Below, piece after piece: positions 22,840 to 34,375 of a stretch of DNA of 64,000 nucleotides. Each line of letters begins with the position of its first letter. Positions within the stretch are counted from its first letter, which is position 1. The notes under the pieces were generated by a model that was not told where the DNA came from, made no database searches, and saw only the letters and a list, made by a program, of their open reading frames with translations. The translations under genes and the position numbers were made by a program. Origin of the DNA: Diatrype stigma (Eukaryota > Ascomycota > Sordariomycetes > Xylariales > Diatrypaceae); the NCBI GenBank assembly GCA_022225965.2, contig JAKJXP020000062.1:1-64000 (forward strand). Reading direction: 5' to 3'.

Positions 22840-25800
22840 GCAAATATTATTGCAATAATCAAGAAGGCCGGTATAATAATAATAAACGCTTAGTCCGTAT
22901 ATAAAAACGCAAGTGCTAAATATAAAAAAAAAAGGGCTATTGGTTTATTAAATATATCGAAAAGGAATAAAAGGACGTTCGTATTTAATAAAGAAACCGC
23001 AAAAAAGGCCGAAAAAATAATTACGCTACCTTTTTGGTCGAATACGAAAGAATTAACGATACGGATTTAAAGTTTAATAAGGAATATAATAATATCCTTT
23101 CGGATTATGGATTTAACGATAACTAATAAATAACCGCCGCATGTTTTTCCGATTAAGCATTTTATTATTACATAATTATATTTTCTTTTATTAAGCAATT
23201 TAAGTTCGATATTGCCTTTATTTTCGATCGGTATGCCAAATACATTTTTTAAGGAATTATATTAGATATAGGAGCAATACGAATCTCGACTGCCGGCAAA
23301 GGCCAGTATACGGCTTTGGCTAAGGAATACCTTAACCGCTATATGTCCTTTAACGAGGACCGCGCCGGAGAAGCCAATATCCGATTCGGAAATGGACTAC
23401 TTATAAAATCGCTTGGAACAGTTATTGTCGATATATCTTTTGGCCGAATGGATTTTTATGTAATGGATATTAATATTTCGTTCTTATTATTATTTAAGAA
23501 TATGAATTAACTTAGCGTATATCTTAATAACGTTATTAATTAATTAATTTATAAAAATAATATTACGGTTTTTATTAATTAAAAATAAGAACATTCGTAA
23601 TTTTATTTTAATAATGCAACCTTTTTTATAAAAATAAAGTTACATCGTTTATATATTCGTTTTGGCTATTTTTCCGTTATTAAATTTTAAGACCTATTAA
23701 AAAAAGCAAAGTACGAGATTAACCTAAAGGATATTAAGGAAATTAATAAGTTCTATTATTATTATTAAATTAAAGGAAAGGCCTTTTAACGGTTTAAATT
23801 TACCCTTAAAAACCCGGATTTGAACTTTAATTACGAGGTTATTATGGATGTTATATATTTCGATAAACGTTTCGTTCTTTATGTTATCGATACGGCTATA
23901 GGTTTTTAAGCAATACGATTTATAATTAATATATTAATAAAGGAAATTTAAAAAGCCTTTAAGTTTTGTTAAATCGATATTTATTTAAGACCCCTTAATG
24001 TTTTTATTTACGACGCCGGCATTAATTTCGATAGCGCCGAATTCCGAAACGAAGTTCGACTTGCCGGCATTATATATAAATAAATCCTAATAAAAGTTTA
24101 TTAATTTATCGGCAAAATTAAAGAATATTACGGACTTATTCGATAAACGTATAAGATTATTTTTAAAGAAATATAAGGCATATGCGCATTTCGCTTATAA
24201 ATGGCCGTTAAGGCTATTAATAATATAGCAAACCTAAATGGTTTCGTATTTATTTTGTTAATTTTTGGGGCTTACCCGAAAATTAATATGGATTCGTCGC
24301 TTATGCCGTTTTAAATCCAAAGGGCAGTTATAACCCAAAAAGCAATAGCCGAAATTAAAAAAATTAAGGCCTAACGTTTAATCCGGAACGCATTAAATAT
24401 TAAAAACGGTCTTAATATTTAAAAAACGTTGCTTATGTTATTATTTTTCGGTAACGAAATATTTGTATATCGCAAAAAAAATAAATAGCAAGGTTTATAT
24501 AAAGTTATTGCCGTTATTAATAAGGACGTTATAATCGTTTCGAATACATTCGGAGGAATTTTTACGTTTAGGAATTCGCATATTAAGCTATATATGTAAC
24601 CTAAAAATAACGCGAAGCCGCTTTAAAACCTAAAGATTAAATTATTTAAATTAGGACTAAGCTTTAATCCGGCGAATTACGATATTATTTCAAAAGAAAA
24701 TCTCGATATATTATTTTTTAATGCAGCATATTTTAATGCAAAAAAAGAATACGATTGCGTTTTAGCAATTAAGTTACGAATAAAAAGTAAGATTATGGCT
24801 TTTAATAAACCATATAAGGCTTCGGATATAAAGAAATTTAATGCTTTATTCGAGAATAACATATTATAATCGGTTATTTATAATAAAGCCATTTATTAAA
24901 AGGCTATTATTTTTAAATTCCGGATAATCCGCAAAATTAAAGGGAAAAATATACCAGGCCCTTACGAAAAGTTTCGATTAGTCGTCCAAGAATATGGAAA
25001 TCCCGATAAAGATTTTATTATAACGTATATCCTTATTATTTAAAAGGCAAATTAGCGATTAATTATGGCCTTAATATTTACGTTACGATATTAAGGCATA
25101 AAGATTATGATTCGAGATATTATAATGGCTTATATTTAATTAAAGACGTTTATAAAACGTATTATTTTTATACGATTATTATCGGAATTAAAAAATAAGT
25201 ATTCCGAAAAGACGATATTACGTATTATAAAGCCGTTATACGGATTGGCTAAATCGGGCATATATTGGTTTAAAACTTATTTTTGCCATTATTAATAAAA
25301 GCTATATATAAACCTTTTATTATTTGACCCATGTTTATTAATAATCCGCATTAAATAATTATTTAATACGATAAGTTTTTAAATTAACGATACCTTTAAT
25401 ATTAATACGATGGATTTTATAAAAAAAAAGAATAAAGCATTAATTAAAGCCAATATTAAGGCGCGTTCGTAGAAAATCCTAAAGAACGGGGCTATAAAGA
25501 ATTTTAATGGTTTACGTTTAGTTATTTATTTAAAAAAAACGGCCTTTTAGCGATTTAAAAGAAACAAGTTAAGAAGTTGGTATTACTTAATTTTAAGGCA
25601 TTGGATATATTTAAGAAATATATCGAATAAAAAGTCCGAAAAGTTTATATTTCTTTTATTTACTAATTCGAAATAGCTTTTAATTATTTTACGGCTGTCC
25701 AATATACGGAGTTTGGCTTTAAAGAGGTTAAGTTATTAAATGCCCGGATTTAATAGCAAATAAATAATAAGAATTGCGAATTTAATTATATTTAGCTGGA

Positions 25801-26230
25801 CCTTTAGGATTTTCGATTATATATCTTCGTCGATGGATCCTTTGTAAATAATAAGGACCTGAACTTATAAATCGGATACGTTATCGTATTTAGAAACGAG
25901 AAATTTATGCTTTAAGCTAATAAGTTTATCGTCGTTAATAATATTATTTATTGGTTATTTATTAAATGCAAAAAAGTAATTCGTAACGTTTTCGCTAGCG
26001 AAATTTATGGCATAATATAAGGCTTTAACGTCGGATATATTATTTATTATACGATTAATACGATTTTGGAATGCCTGTTTTTTTTTTGCGTTTCGTTCGT
26101 TTTTTATACGGATTTTTTTTTTGTATTAATGTTTGGTACAAATGGAAAGCATTAACGAAAAGCGGCTAATAATTAATCTTATGGCCTTTCGTTAATCGTA
26201 TGAAAATAAGGAAATAAATAAAATCCGATG
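22840..26230 (+). pseudogene. copia gag-pol polyprotein relic
   Basis: Pieces readable on the plus strand: a CCHC knuckle near 22912-22965 with Cys/His codons mutated; the protease DIGA site at 23265-23276 followed by STAGKGQYTALAKEY and an open stretch 23316-23510; integrase with LHR...FGY near 23640 and VIYDAGINF-type sequence near 24000; reverse transcriptase with KPLYGLAKSGIYWF near 25220-25260; RNase H with VDGSF near 25829-25845 and ASEIYG near 25995. Stops fall between and within these pieces, mostly TAA/TAG in place of Gln/Trp codons. No functional protein remains. Confidence 0.88.
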
Positions 26231-26434
26231 GATTTATGGCAGTTACAATCCGATTAACGCTATAACGAAGGCGTCTCTTAATGAATTAATAAGGTCGTTA
26301 ATTAATTGCAATAAGGTTAATATAAGGTTAAAAAAATGGGTAAAAAGAAAGTAATGGTTTAAAGAATGGAGTGTTATATAGTTAGGTCGACGGCACAGTT
26401 CGCGATTAAATCGCGAAAGAAAATAAAGTAAATA

Positions 26435-26617
26435 ATGGTTATATTCCAATACGCTGGCACGCGTTGCCATTATATAAGCAAGCTAGTTTTATTTAATTGC
26501 AGGCTTCTGCCTGTAATTCTTTAGATAGACTTCTTTTTATTTTAAACACTTTAATATATAATCGTCTTATCTAATTGTTATTTGCTTTCTTTAATTATAC
26601 GTACGTACTTACTAATA
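26435..26617 (+). repeat. copia 3' LTR
   Basis: 183 bp, matching 20496-20678 end to end with no length change. At several positions it keeps C or G where the 5' LTR has T or A and the reverse also occurs, so both copies were mutated independently. Confidence 0.93.
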
Positions 26618-27432
26618 GAATTTATTTAAGCGGTTGCGTTAAAGGAAATTATAAATATCTTTTCGCCGTACGGAATGATTTGGAAAGCCGTTTTTAAGAA
26701 TAACATGTATATCTATAAGGGAAATGCCCGTATTAGCTATATTTCGGATTTATGCCTTTATTTGTTCGGTAAGGAAATAACTATATACGTAAGCAATTAT
26801 ATTAAATATATCGTAATTATGCCGCCGGTATTATTTTTAAATAAAAAATTCGAACATTTATTTATAATTAATAAATCGATTAGCTTTTATTATAGCCCGA
26901 AAAGGACAATTTATTTTGCGTATATTGGTTTTTCGTATATTGCGGCTTTTATTAATGCATTAAGCATTACGATTATAATATACGAAATACTAAATAGGCT
27001 TTTTATTACGATAATTTCCTTTTTAGCAACGAATAAAATAATAGCCGTAAGATTTAACGAAATTATTTAGGGATTTTATTAAATTTTTAAGCCTTTTATA
27101 AGACGGGCCGTTATTCGGGCCGCTTTTTGGCGGCAGCGGCATTAAACGAAAGGAATCCATCGATTATTACGAAAACGAAGTTATTATAACGAAAAGGAAG
27201 CTATAGGAATAAAGAAAATATAAAAAGAAAGGAAATATAAAAGTTATAAGATAATTAAAACGATAAATTATTTCATAAAGGAATTAAATCGGTATTGCCG
27301 TTATATCGTAACCCATTAATGGTTTTAAATTATTATATGCAAAATCCGTTAATTTAGGTAAGAAACTAAGCGTTGTAGCATTTCGTTAATGGGAAGGATT
27401 AATGCATTAAAATAGTCCGGCTATTAGCTATT

Positions 27433-27492
27433 AAGATATAAATACAGCCTAAAAATAAAATTAAAACAGCCCCAATAACAGGTCTCTACATA
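27433..27492 (-). repeat. MULE-1 right terminal inverted repeat
   Basis: The reverse complement reads GAGACCTGTTATTGGGGCTG then TTTTAATTTTATTTTTAGGC, matching the left end. Every difference inside the aligned core is a C-to-T or G-to-A step. Confidence 0.9.
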
Positions 27493-27933
27493 TACCAACT
27501 ATAACCCTAGGTATGCACCCGGAATCATGCCGCCGAAGTAAAATGGGAGCGGCCAAAAGGGCCTGAGGGCCTGAAGAACCTGTGAACATGGGACTCGGGG
27601 TGGATCCCTCATAGTAGCCATCTACCAATCAGAAGGCGCCTCGACAGTTCGGGACCCGCTGAATTTTTGCGATGCTGATCACCGATACCCACATACATAC
27701 CTTACCGTACATACCCTACATACTGGTCTATTCTCTCTGCACCTTCAACTCTGAACCCCTTCAACTTCTTCAACAAACCAAAACGCGTAACACGAAACGC
27801 CCTCGTCTCTTGCAGGACGAACACACGAAAGAACAAACACCCTGGACAAAAACTAACACTAAATATAAGCATTATCACGTACATATATACATCTACATAC
27901 TGAGTCCGAGGTCTGAACCACGCAAGCGAAGAA
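27493..27933. other. 5' flank of RRP7, no gene
   Basis: Normal-GC sequence resumes right after the MULE-1 end. The stretch ends in a pyrimidine/CA-rich leader (tctctgcaccttcaactctg and on), typical of fungal 5' UTRs. The RRP7 ATG is only about 440 bp from the transposon. Confidence 0.6.
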
Positions 27934-28857
27934 ATGGCCGAAGAGTTCTCTGTACTCCCGGTTACAGTCCCTCCTCTGCCGTCATATCCAGTCCAGGCAA
28001 CACATCACATCTATTTACGAAGAAACGCGCCTAGGATCGCTACTGCCGATGACTCGCGTAGTCTATTTCTCGCCAATGTTCCATCCGACAGCACAGAGGC
28101 TCATTTCCGAGCATTGTTTGCCAGTCTAGTCGGGGCCGGCAGATTTGAGACAATACAATTTGAAGAGGACAAGAACACCGCGAGGTCCTCCCTCGAGCCA
28201 ACCCAGGCAGCGCGATTAGCTGCCCATCACAAGAAGAGGAAAAGAGAGGATGACGAACTGCAGAGTTTGAAGGAAGAGGCCGCTGCGCAGCTCCCAGACA
28301 CCTGGTCCCGCAAACTCCACAGGAGCGGCGGCTCTGCCGTAGTTCTGCTAGCCGACGAGAAGAGCGTCGAGTCCGTCCTGAAGGCAGTGAGGAAGCTGAA
28401 AAAGTCCAAGAAATATCCCGTCTGGGGCGAAGGCGTCAAGGACAAAGCCCCTCCACTAGGATCGCATTGGTTGCGGGCGCACAGCAAGCTTACGTATCCC
28501 GGAGGCGACGTCGTCCAAGCGGCAGTAGATGCATACTTCACCATTTTCAACAGGAAGGAGGAGGAAGCTGCTCAGTTGGCCAAGCGTCTGCGCAACGAGC
28601 CTGACGAAGACGGCTTCGTTACCGTCACGAGAGGCGGCAGGGCAGCACCGGCCAGGAGGGACGAGGCCGAGGAAGCCAAGCAGAGGATGCTCGCGAAGCA
28701 GCAGAAGAAGAACGACGATATGCAGAACTTCTATCGCTTCCAGCTCCGGGAGAAGCGGAAGGCCGAGCAGTCTGATCTACTGAAGAGGTTTGCTGAGGAC
28801 AAGAAGAGGGTCAATGCGATGAGGGAGAAGAGGGGGAAGTTCCGGCCGGAGAGATGA
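27934..28857 (+). CDS. RRP7: ribosomal RNA-processing protein 7 (Rrp7)
   Basis: Rrp7 works with the UTP-C complex in the nucleolus for pre-rRNA processing and small-subunit assembly. It is a single exon of 307 residues with ATG in good context (gaaATGGCC). N-terminal FSVLPVTVPPLP...HHIYLRRNAPR matches fungal Rrp7, followed by a degenerate RNA-recognition motif (SRSLFLANVPSDSTEAHFRA). The middle holds a basic helix (AHHKKRKREDDEL) and SGGSAVVLLADEKSVESVL. The C-terminal Rrp7 domain has LTYPGGDVVQAAVDAYFTIF, EPDEDGFVTVTRGGRAAPAR, then FYRFQLREKRKAEQSDLLKR and a basic tail (KKRVNAMREKRGKFRPER). It is intact despite sitting between two eroded transposons. Confidence 0.95.
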   Translation: MAEEFSVLPVTVPPLPSYPVQATHHIYLRRNAPRIATADDSRSLFLANVPSDSTEAHFRALFASLVGAGRFETIQFEEDKNTARSSLEPTQAARLAAHHKKRKREDDELQSLKEEAAAQLPDTWSRKLHRSGGSAVVLLADEKSVESVLKAVRKLKKSKKYPVWGEGVKDKAPPLGSHWLRAHSKLTYPGGDVVQAAVDAYFTIFNRKEEEAAQLAKRLRNEPDEDGFVTVTRGGRAAPARRDEAEEAKQRMLAKQQKKNDDMQNFYRFQLREKRKAEQSDLLKRFAEDKKRVNAMREKRGKFRPER

Positions 28858-30033
28858 GATGCCAAGGCTCACCGGCCGAAGGGCTCGTTGCCGGAGTCTT
28901 GTCAGTGTGTAAGCCTACCACCAATGGGGATTGACCTATCCTGATGACCCCATAGGTGGTGATAGCATCTGATGTAAGTCCAAACTTTTCCACATTTCGA
29001 TCTTGTTTCATGATGACGCAAGCGGGGCCAGCGTATGCAAATTGTCAGTTCTGGCCAACCAGTTCCCGACAGCAGATGCCGATAACAACCGCGATATATC
29101 AATCTTCTCACTTTTGTCTGAAAACTTCTTCCTCATATTTCCAACGTAGCGTTCGCGACCTTATCTTATTCTAACTGTTTGTCTGAATAAGGTACAAGAC
29201 GATACCTCCCCAGATGAAGCAGGGGCTATAATGCTAAAACTTGGGGCCCCGAGGAAAAAAAGGGGAGAGGGGGAAAAGCCCTATGTCTTATTCGCTGCTC
29301 TCGACACAAAGCTGGGAACATCAAACAGCCGAGGGCATGCTATTGAGCTTGAACAACAGGGTCTCGATTCACAATCTTTCCTCGTGGACTCAACGCTCAT
29401 GGGCCCTACTCAGAGGGTGAACCTCGACACTCGGCACTTGCTTGCTGCCTTGTTACTGGCGTTGAACAGTCGCCTCGTCTGTCCCCGGCGAACTTTGTTT
29501 CCATGTCGCCTTCCCGAGGAAGTTGGGCATGGCAGGAATTCCGGTGCCATACTGCCGTAGGCGCGGAGTGATGAGCAGAGACATCAGATTTTAGCAAAAC
29601 ATACCCATAAGATACCATTGCGATGATGTCGTCACACTACCACAAACTTCCTATCGAGGTTTCGATCGTGATATATCCGGTGGGCCAACTAGAAGCTTAT
29701 ATCCAATAACGCGGTTCCCTGAATTCAGGAAACGAACCATTTTCCCCGAAACATCTACCCTACTTCTGACGTAACATGACTAAGCCCACAGCCGATGATG
29801 CAAATATCATGTTACTCTTAGGTATATAGCATTGTGTTATTCGTAACGGTGTAGTACCGTAAGTAACACTATATATAGCGTTGAGGCTATCGCTCATTAC
29901 ATAAGTACCAGGCACTCTTACACCAACCACCACCGCCGGTACTCGAGTCCCGAAACTACTTCCGGTCGCCGGCGTCCGGCGTGGATTCATACCAACAGAG
30001 GTAGACGGATAGGCAAGTTAGAATAGCTACCCA
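28858..30033. other. 1.2-kb convergent spacer, no gene recognised
   Basis: It lies between the ends of RRP7 and the minus-strand P450 gene. Frames at 29231-29560 (plus) and 29990-29760 (minus) have no recognisable family. A short run of A/G (gaggaaaaaaaggggagagg) lies near 29252-29271. Confidence 0.5.
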
Positions 30034-32150
30034 TTATTCCGCCTCGTTCCCTCTTCCATCCGTACTTTCACGCCCGTTATTCCACCACTTTTCACGTGAC
30101 GAAAGCCCGGTCCCGATCACGGTCCCGGTCCCGGTCCTGGTCCCCGCAGCCGCCTCCACCGCCGCAGCCTTAGCGAGCATCTCCGCCGTCCTCGCCCTAT
30201 CCCTCGGGACAAGGCGCGCCGCGACCGCCCGCGGCGTCGACACGAACTGCTCCTTCTCGGCCACGCCCTCCAGGGCGTCGTCCACGAACACGTCCCCATC
30301 ATCTCCTGCTGCTGGCGCCGGCAGAACCTCGAAGTGCGCGAACAGGTGCAGGAACACGGCGTACAGCGCCTTGTGCGCCAGGTGGCTCGCCGGACACATG
30401 CGCCCCCCGATGCCGAACGCGAACTGGTGGCTGTGCGCCCCGTCGGCGGTGAGCCAGCGCTCGGGCGCGAAGATGTTGGCGTCTGGGTAGAGGGTTTCGT
30501 CTGTTTTTGTTTTTTTGTTAATTGGGGTTTTGGTTCACTAGTAGGTAGGTAGTGGTGGAGTTGGTAGGAGTAATGATCAGTAGGCAATGGTAAATTGGTT
30601 TGTCTCTTTGCTTACCCCTAGAGCAGGCCCACGAGTTCAGGAACAGCGCGGTCTTAGGCGGGATGGTGGCGCCCTGCCACGTCGCCCCCAGGTCGTCGTG
30701 CGTCGCGCGGGGCAGCGCGATCTTGAGCGCGGTGAAGTACCGCAAGATCTCCTTGGTGAAGGCGTCGATGTACTCGACGCGCGAGTGCGCCACGTCGGGG
30801 CTGGCGAGCAGCTCCGGATCGGCGTCGGCGATGGCGCGGTACGCGCGCGCCTGCACGTCGGGCCGCCGCGCCAGCAGCAGGATCGCCCACGCCACCGTTG
30901 GCTGGCTCGTGTCGGCCCCGGCCATCATGCTCAGACTGACGCTCAGGATCTCCGCCTCGCCCAGCCCCCGGCTGTCCGGGTCCCGCAGCACGTTGCCCTG
31001 GATGCAGGGCCGGTCCGTGCCCGTCGCCACCGCCTGCCGCAGCTTCCCCAGCAGCGTCCGGTGGTACCCCGTCCGCCGCCGCCCGATGCTCGGCAGGTAG
31101 TCCCCGTCGTACAGCCGTAGGCGCGCCGCTAGGGAGTAGATGGGCCGCAACACGGGGATGTAGTTCTCGTAGTTGCGCGTGATGTCGCGTAGGCGCGAAA
31201 TCTCTGTCTCGACGTGCACGATCTCCTTGATGATCTCGTTCGAGTGCAGCTCTTTGACACTTTCTACTCTGGACAGGGTTGACGGAAGACAGGGGGACAG
31301 AAGTTAGTTCGATGAATTCACCCATCCATACCTATACATTGTCAAACCTCACCAAGGTGAGGGTCGGAGAGGGGAGATTATGTTTATCCTCTTTTCCTCG
31401 CGTCGCAATAGTAGTACATACCTCATTCCATAGTTGAGCGTTAGCACCATGTTGATGGCGAACTTGCGGACCGCATCGCGAAAGTCGACGGTGTGGCTCT
31501 CGCTCTCCTGGGATGCTTCCAGGATGTCGGCAACGAAGGCCCTGGACTCGAGGTTTATAATCTACATGGAGACTGTCAGATACGATGCGACCCGATCCAG
31601 ATATCAGACAGAGGGCTCCGAGAGGGAAAATAGCTGTGTAGCGCATCGACTAAATAGAACCCACCGGAAAATACGATGCGACCGCGGCCTTATTCAGGGC
31701 CGTCGCGGCCACCTTCCTCCTCTTCTTGCAGCTCTCGTCCCAGGGACTAGTGCCGATGCTCGTGACCGAGCCGCTCTGCACCTTCTGGTGGAGGACGTAG
31801 AACAGGGGGCGGGAGTTGGTGGTCTCGCGCTGGCCCAGGAACAGCGCGCGCGCGGCCGAGCTGCTGTTCACGACGACGACCGTGCGCTGACCGAGCTGTA
31901 CCTGGAAGACGTCGCCATACCGGGCCGCCCACTGCCGGTACTGCTCCGCGTGGACTTTGCCCCATAGCCAGGGCAGGCTGCCGACCAGTGGGAGGCCCCG
32001 CGGACCCGGTAGGTTTGGGATCCGGGCAAGGTAGCGCTCGATCTCGCTCCCGATGACAAACAGGACGGAAAGCAGCAGAGGCGTGAGGAGCGCATAGTGT
32101 AGGACGCGCGACATTGGGATTACCGCGATGTGGTAGGTGAGGATGTCCAT
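30034..32150 (-). CDS. cytochrome P450, CYP504-like (phenylacetate hydroxylase type)
   Basis: A membrane-anchored monooxygenase. Model: exons 32150-31665, 31561-31422, 31268-30616, 30500-30034; 1746 nt, 581 residues. Introns: 31664-31562 (GTGGGT...GTAG), 31421-31269 (GTATGT...CCAG), 30615-30501 (GTAAGC...ACAG); all phases fit. There is an N-terminal helix (LHYALLTPLLLSVLFVIG), proline hinge PNLPGPRGLPLVG, I-helix AGADTS near residue 325, K-helix EILR (382-385), PERW at 439-442, and heme loop FGIGGRMCPA with Cys462; the usual final Gly is Ala. SIGTSPWDESCKKRRKVAAT and YFPIINLESRAF resemble CYP504 enzymes that ortho-hydroxylate phenylacetate or 3-hydroxyphenylacetate; this assignment is from family recall. 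A tail of about 40 Ala/Gly/Thr-rich residues is unusual. Confidence 0.9.
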
Positions 32151-33024
32151 CTCTGTTGTCCTGGCCGTCTTACTATTGCTTTGTGGTGTGCGATGTTATA
32201 TTTACAGTGGTGGTATGCGGAGAGAACAGTTGTATACCTGCCCATTGTCAGGATGGCAAGGGTGCAGGGTTTGCTTAAATGATTATACCTTGTTCTCTAC
32301 CGATTGGCTCCGCGGTGGAAATACGACTGTTCATTTCCTCCTCGTAGTATACTCAGACCATCCAGGCGGACCCCTGAGATTCCCGAGCGGAGGATAACAC
32401 GCCTACATTGTATGGGTAGTATACTGTGAAGAGCATTTCCCGGTTTAAGGTACCGATGACCTGAAAGCCCCTCCATATGGTCGCATCATCTCGACCTGAG
32501 TTGCCGTGATTCCGCGCCTATACCTAGCTCACTGTCTTAGCAAGGCGCTTGGCTAGTATTGCTTAATATCCCAACGTCGCATCGGCTATATCGACGAAGC
32601 GACCCGGGAATGGAACGGATATGAACCCGCATACTATTCTATGATGTACCACAGTCTAAGACTCACTAATTGTATTGCGACGTACTCGAATGTTACTTAG
32701 ATCTTCGCATCTTCTTTTGAGTCGTAACCGCTAACTAGTAATCAGTTGGTGCGGACTGGCAGTCATGAATCTCAGCGATGGCATCATCCAGTCCTATGCT
32801 ACCGCGGCCAGGTCTCAGCCGATCCATCTAGCATAGCGTAAGTCCGGAACTGGTACCAACTTAACCGACAATGAGAGCCGCTTCTGGGAGCCGAAGATAC
32901 TAGGACTCGGGTTGACCACCGTATTGCTCAGATGGCCTACTTGGGGAAATAGCCGAGCAAGGACGGAAACTGGTCGACTTGCTAACAAGAGCGACCGACC
33001 AGTGATGATATCACGAAAATCAGC
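32151..33024. other. divergent spacer upstream of P450
   Basis: This 0.9-kb stretch would contain the P450 promoter and the upstream part of the permease relic. Frames here are short and show no homology. The segment 32880-33010 may be the decayed N-terminus of the permease, but I cannot align it. Confidence 0.4.
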
Positions 33025-34375
33025 TTTAACATACTTCACTCACACGCTCGACCGCGCAAACTTCGGGAACGCCAAGATGGACGGGCTCGAGGTCGACCTC
33101 GGGCTGGTCGGCAACCAGTTCTCGCTGCTTCTGGTCCTGTTCTACGCCCCATACTTCGTGATGAACGTCCCGTAGACCATCGTCCCGAAGCGCCTCATCC
33201 CGCCGATCGCTATGCCCACCCTTATCGCCTCGTGGGGGATATGCACTTTGGGCTGTGTAGCAACTAAGTAGGTTTACATTCTTGGCCTAGTAACCTCAGT
33301 ATGTCCCTTTTTCGATCAAGGGCCGCAGTCCTAGGGTCACCGGTGGGAGATCCTTTGCTTGCTGTACGAAGTTTCCATTACTAACCAATGATATGGTAGG
33401 AATTCGGACAGATTACTGCACAGATACTGATGGCAGTGATGGGTACTGTTCATGCCGCTTTTCTGCCTTGTTATGTGCATTATTGCAGCCTATTTTAGAC
33501 AAGGCGGAAGCAGGCTTTAACGATGTTAATGCTCTTCTAGGTGGGATATATTGCAGTAAGTTGATACGCTTTATTCGGGGGTTATGAGAAACAAAGATAG
33601 TCATACTCACCAAACTTGGGGTGCCGTCAATGGACGGGTATGACGGAGTGAATTTCAATGGGAAGGCAGGGTTAATTCTCTACTTGAACAATGAAATTAC
33701 AGATTACTGACAGCTGATACAGGGTTAGCAGTAACTCTTCATCATTTGAGGTGCTATAACAATTAGAATAGTCGTTGACTCATCGAAGAAGAGAAACAGC
33801 TAGCCGCCGCGAGGCTCGGGGAAGATTCGCAAGACCACAAGGTCTTCCGCTGGCTTGATGCGAAGAAGCAGCTACGGCATGACCTGGTCTGGGAATTGAT
33901 CTCCTTCTCTTTGATGCACGGGGTTGGCCTTGCCCATAGTTCGAGTTTATTATTCGTAGGTCTTCAACGTCATAGAGGGGGGCGGGTCTTTACCCCTTTT
34001 CTCTTTGCCAATGCTAAAAAGGGGTCGTAGAACTGACCAACGCCTCACCATCGAGTCAACGACCGCGAACTTATATACCATCGGGCCAAACCTGGCTGCC
34101 TCGCCGTGCTGTCCATAACCATCTGGGATTTAAGGTTGGTTGCAATGGTACTTTGATTGCTGGAACCACCATTTATTTGCTCGGTTATCAACATCAGCCG
34201 CATTAGTCGAGGCGGTGCAAGCCGGACAGGTAATCTATCTTTCGAATGTGGCCGGAACATTCTGCTGAAGCCTATGATTGGGGTTATGGCGAACGGCCAC
34301 GGGGCGGGTCATCCTTCGCAAGAACCACCCCTGTCCAAAGAGTGTTACAGTCGGAGTGCCAAAGTTTGATAGATC
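33025..34375 (+). pseudogene. decayed Dal5/allantoate-permease family MFS transporter
   Basis: Fragments in order on the plus strand match anion:cation symporters (Dal5/Tna1 type). 33040-33260 reads THTLDRANFGNAKMDGLEVD, then NQFSLLLVLFYAPYFVMNVP, a TAG stop at 33172-33174, and TIVPKRLIPP...ASWGICTLG; family proteins have the same helix 1-2 pattern without the stop. 33780-33915 reads EEEKQLAAARLGEDSQDHKVFRW and ISFSLMHGVGLAH, matching the central loop and a later helix. 34215-34270 contains SNVAGT, like a helix-10 motif. The middle has lost similarity. Because GC content is normal and the damage includes a C-to-A stop, it appears to be ordinary decay rather than RIP. Confidence 0.7.

Larger units (their letters stand above)
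20496..26617 (+). mobile_element. RIP-eroded Ty1/copia LTR retrotransposon nested in MULE-1
   Basis: A 6122-bp element bounded by two 183-bp LTRs and flanked on both sides by GAATTTA (20489-20495 and 26618-26624); five bases is the usual target duplication, so the extra bases may be chance or mean the LTR edge is off by one or two. The LTR ends read TGGTTATATT...TTACTA, consistent with TG...CA after RIP. Internal order on the plus strand is gag zinc knuckle, protease, integrase, reverse transcriptase, RNase H, which is the copia order. Confidence 0.93.
18075..27492 (-). mobile_element. MULE-1, RIP-eroded Mutator-like DNA transposon split by a copia element
   Basis: The ends are 60-bp terminal inverted repeats (18075-18134 and 27433-27492) that differ by transitions only over the first 54 positions. 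Within, on the minus strand, is a recognisable Mutator-like transposase core (20330-20020). A Ty1/copia element occupies 20496-26617, so the original transposon was about 3.3 kb, close to MULE-2. The interior is very AT-rich with stops in every frame. The outermost base is uncertain by about 20 bp; TAGCCCTA lies just outside the left end and TAACCCTA seven bases beyond the right end, a possible target duplication with an offset I cannot resolve. Confidence 0.85.

Noticed and set aside
26675..27070. 131-codon open frame beside the copia 3' LTR
   Set aside because: On the opposite strand to the MULE-1 transposase; hydrophobic residues follow from AT richness, with no family match.
29231..29560. 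109-codon frame between RRP7 and the P450
   Set aside because: No family, poor start context, no supporting splice signals.
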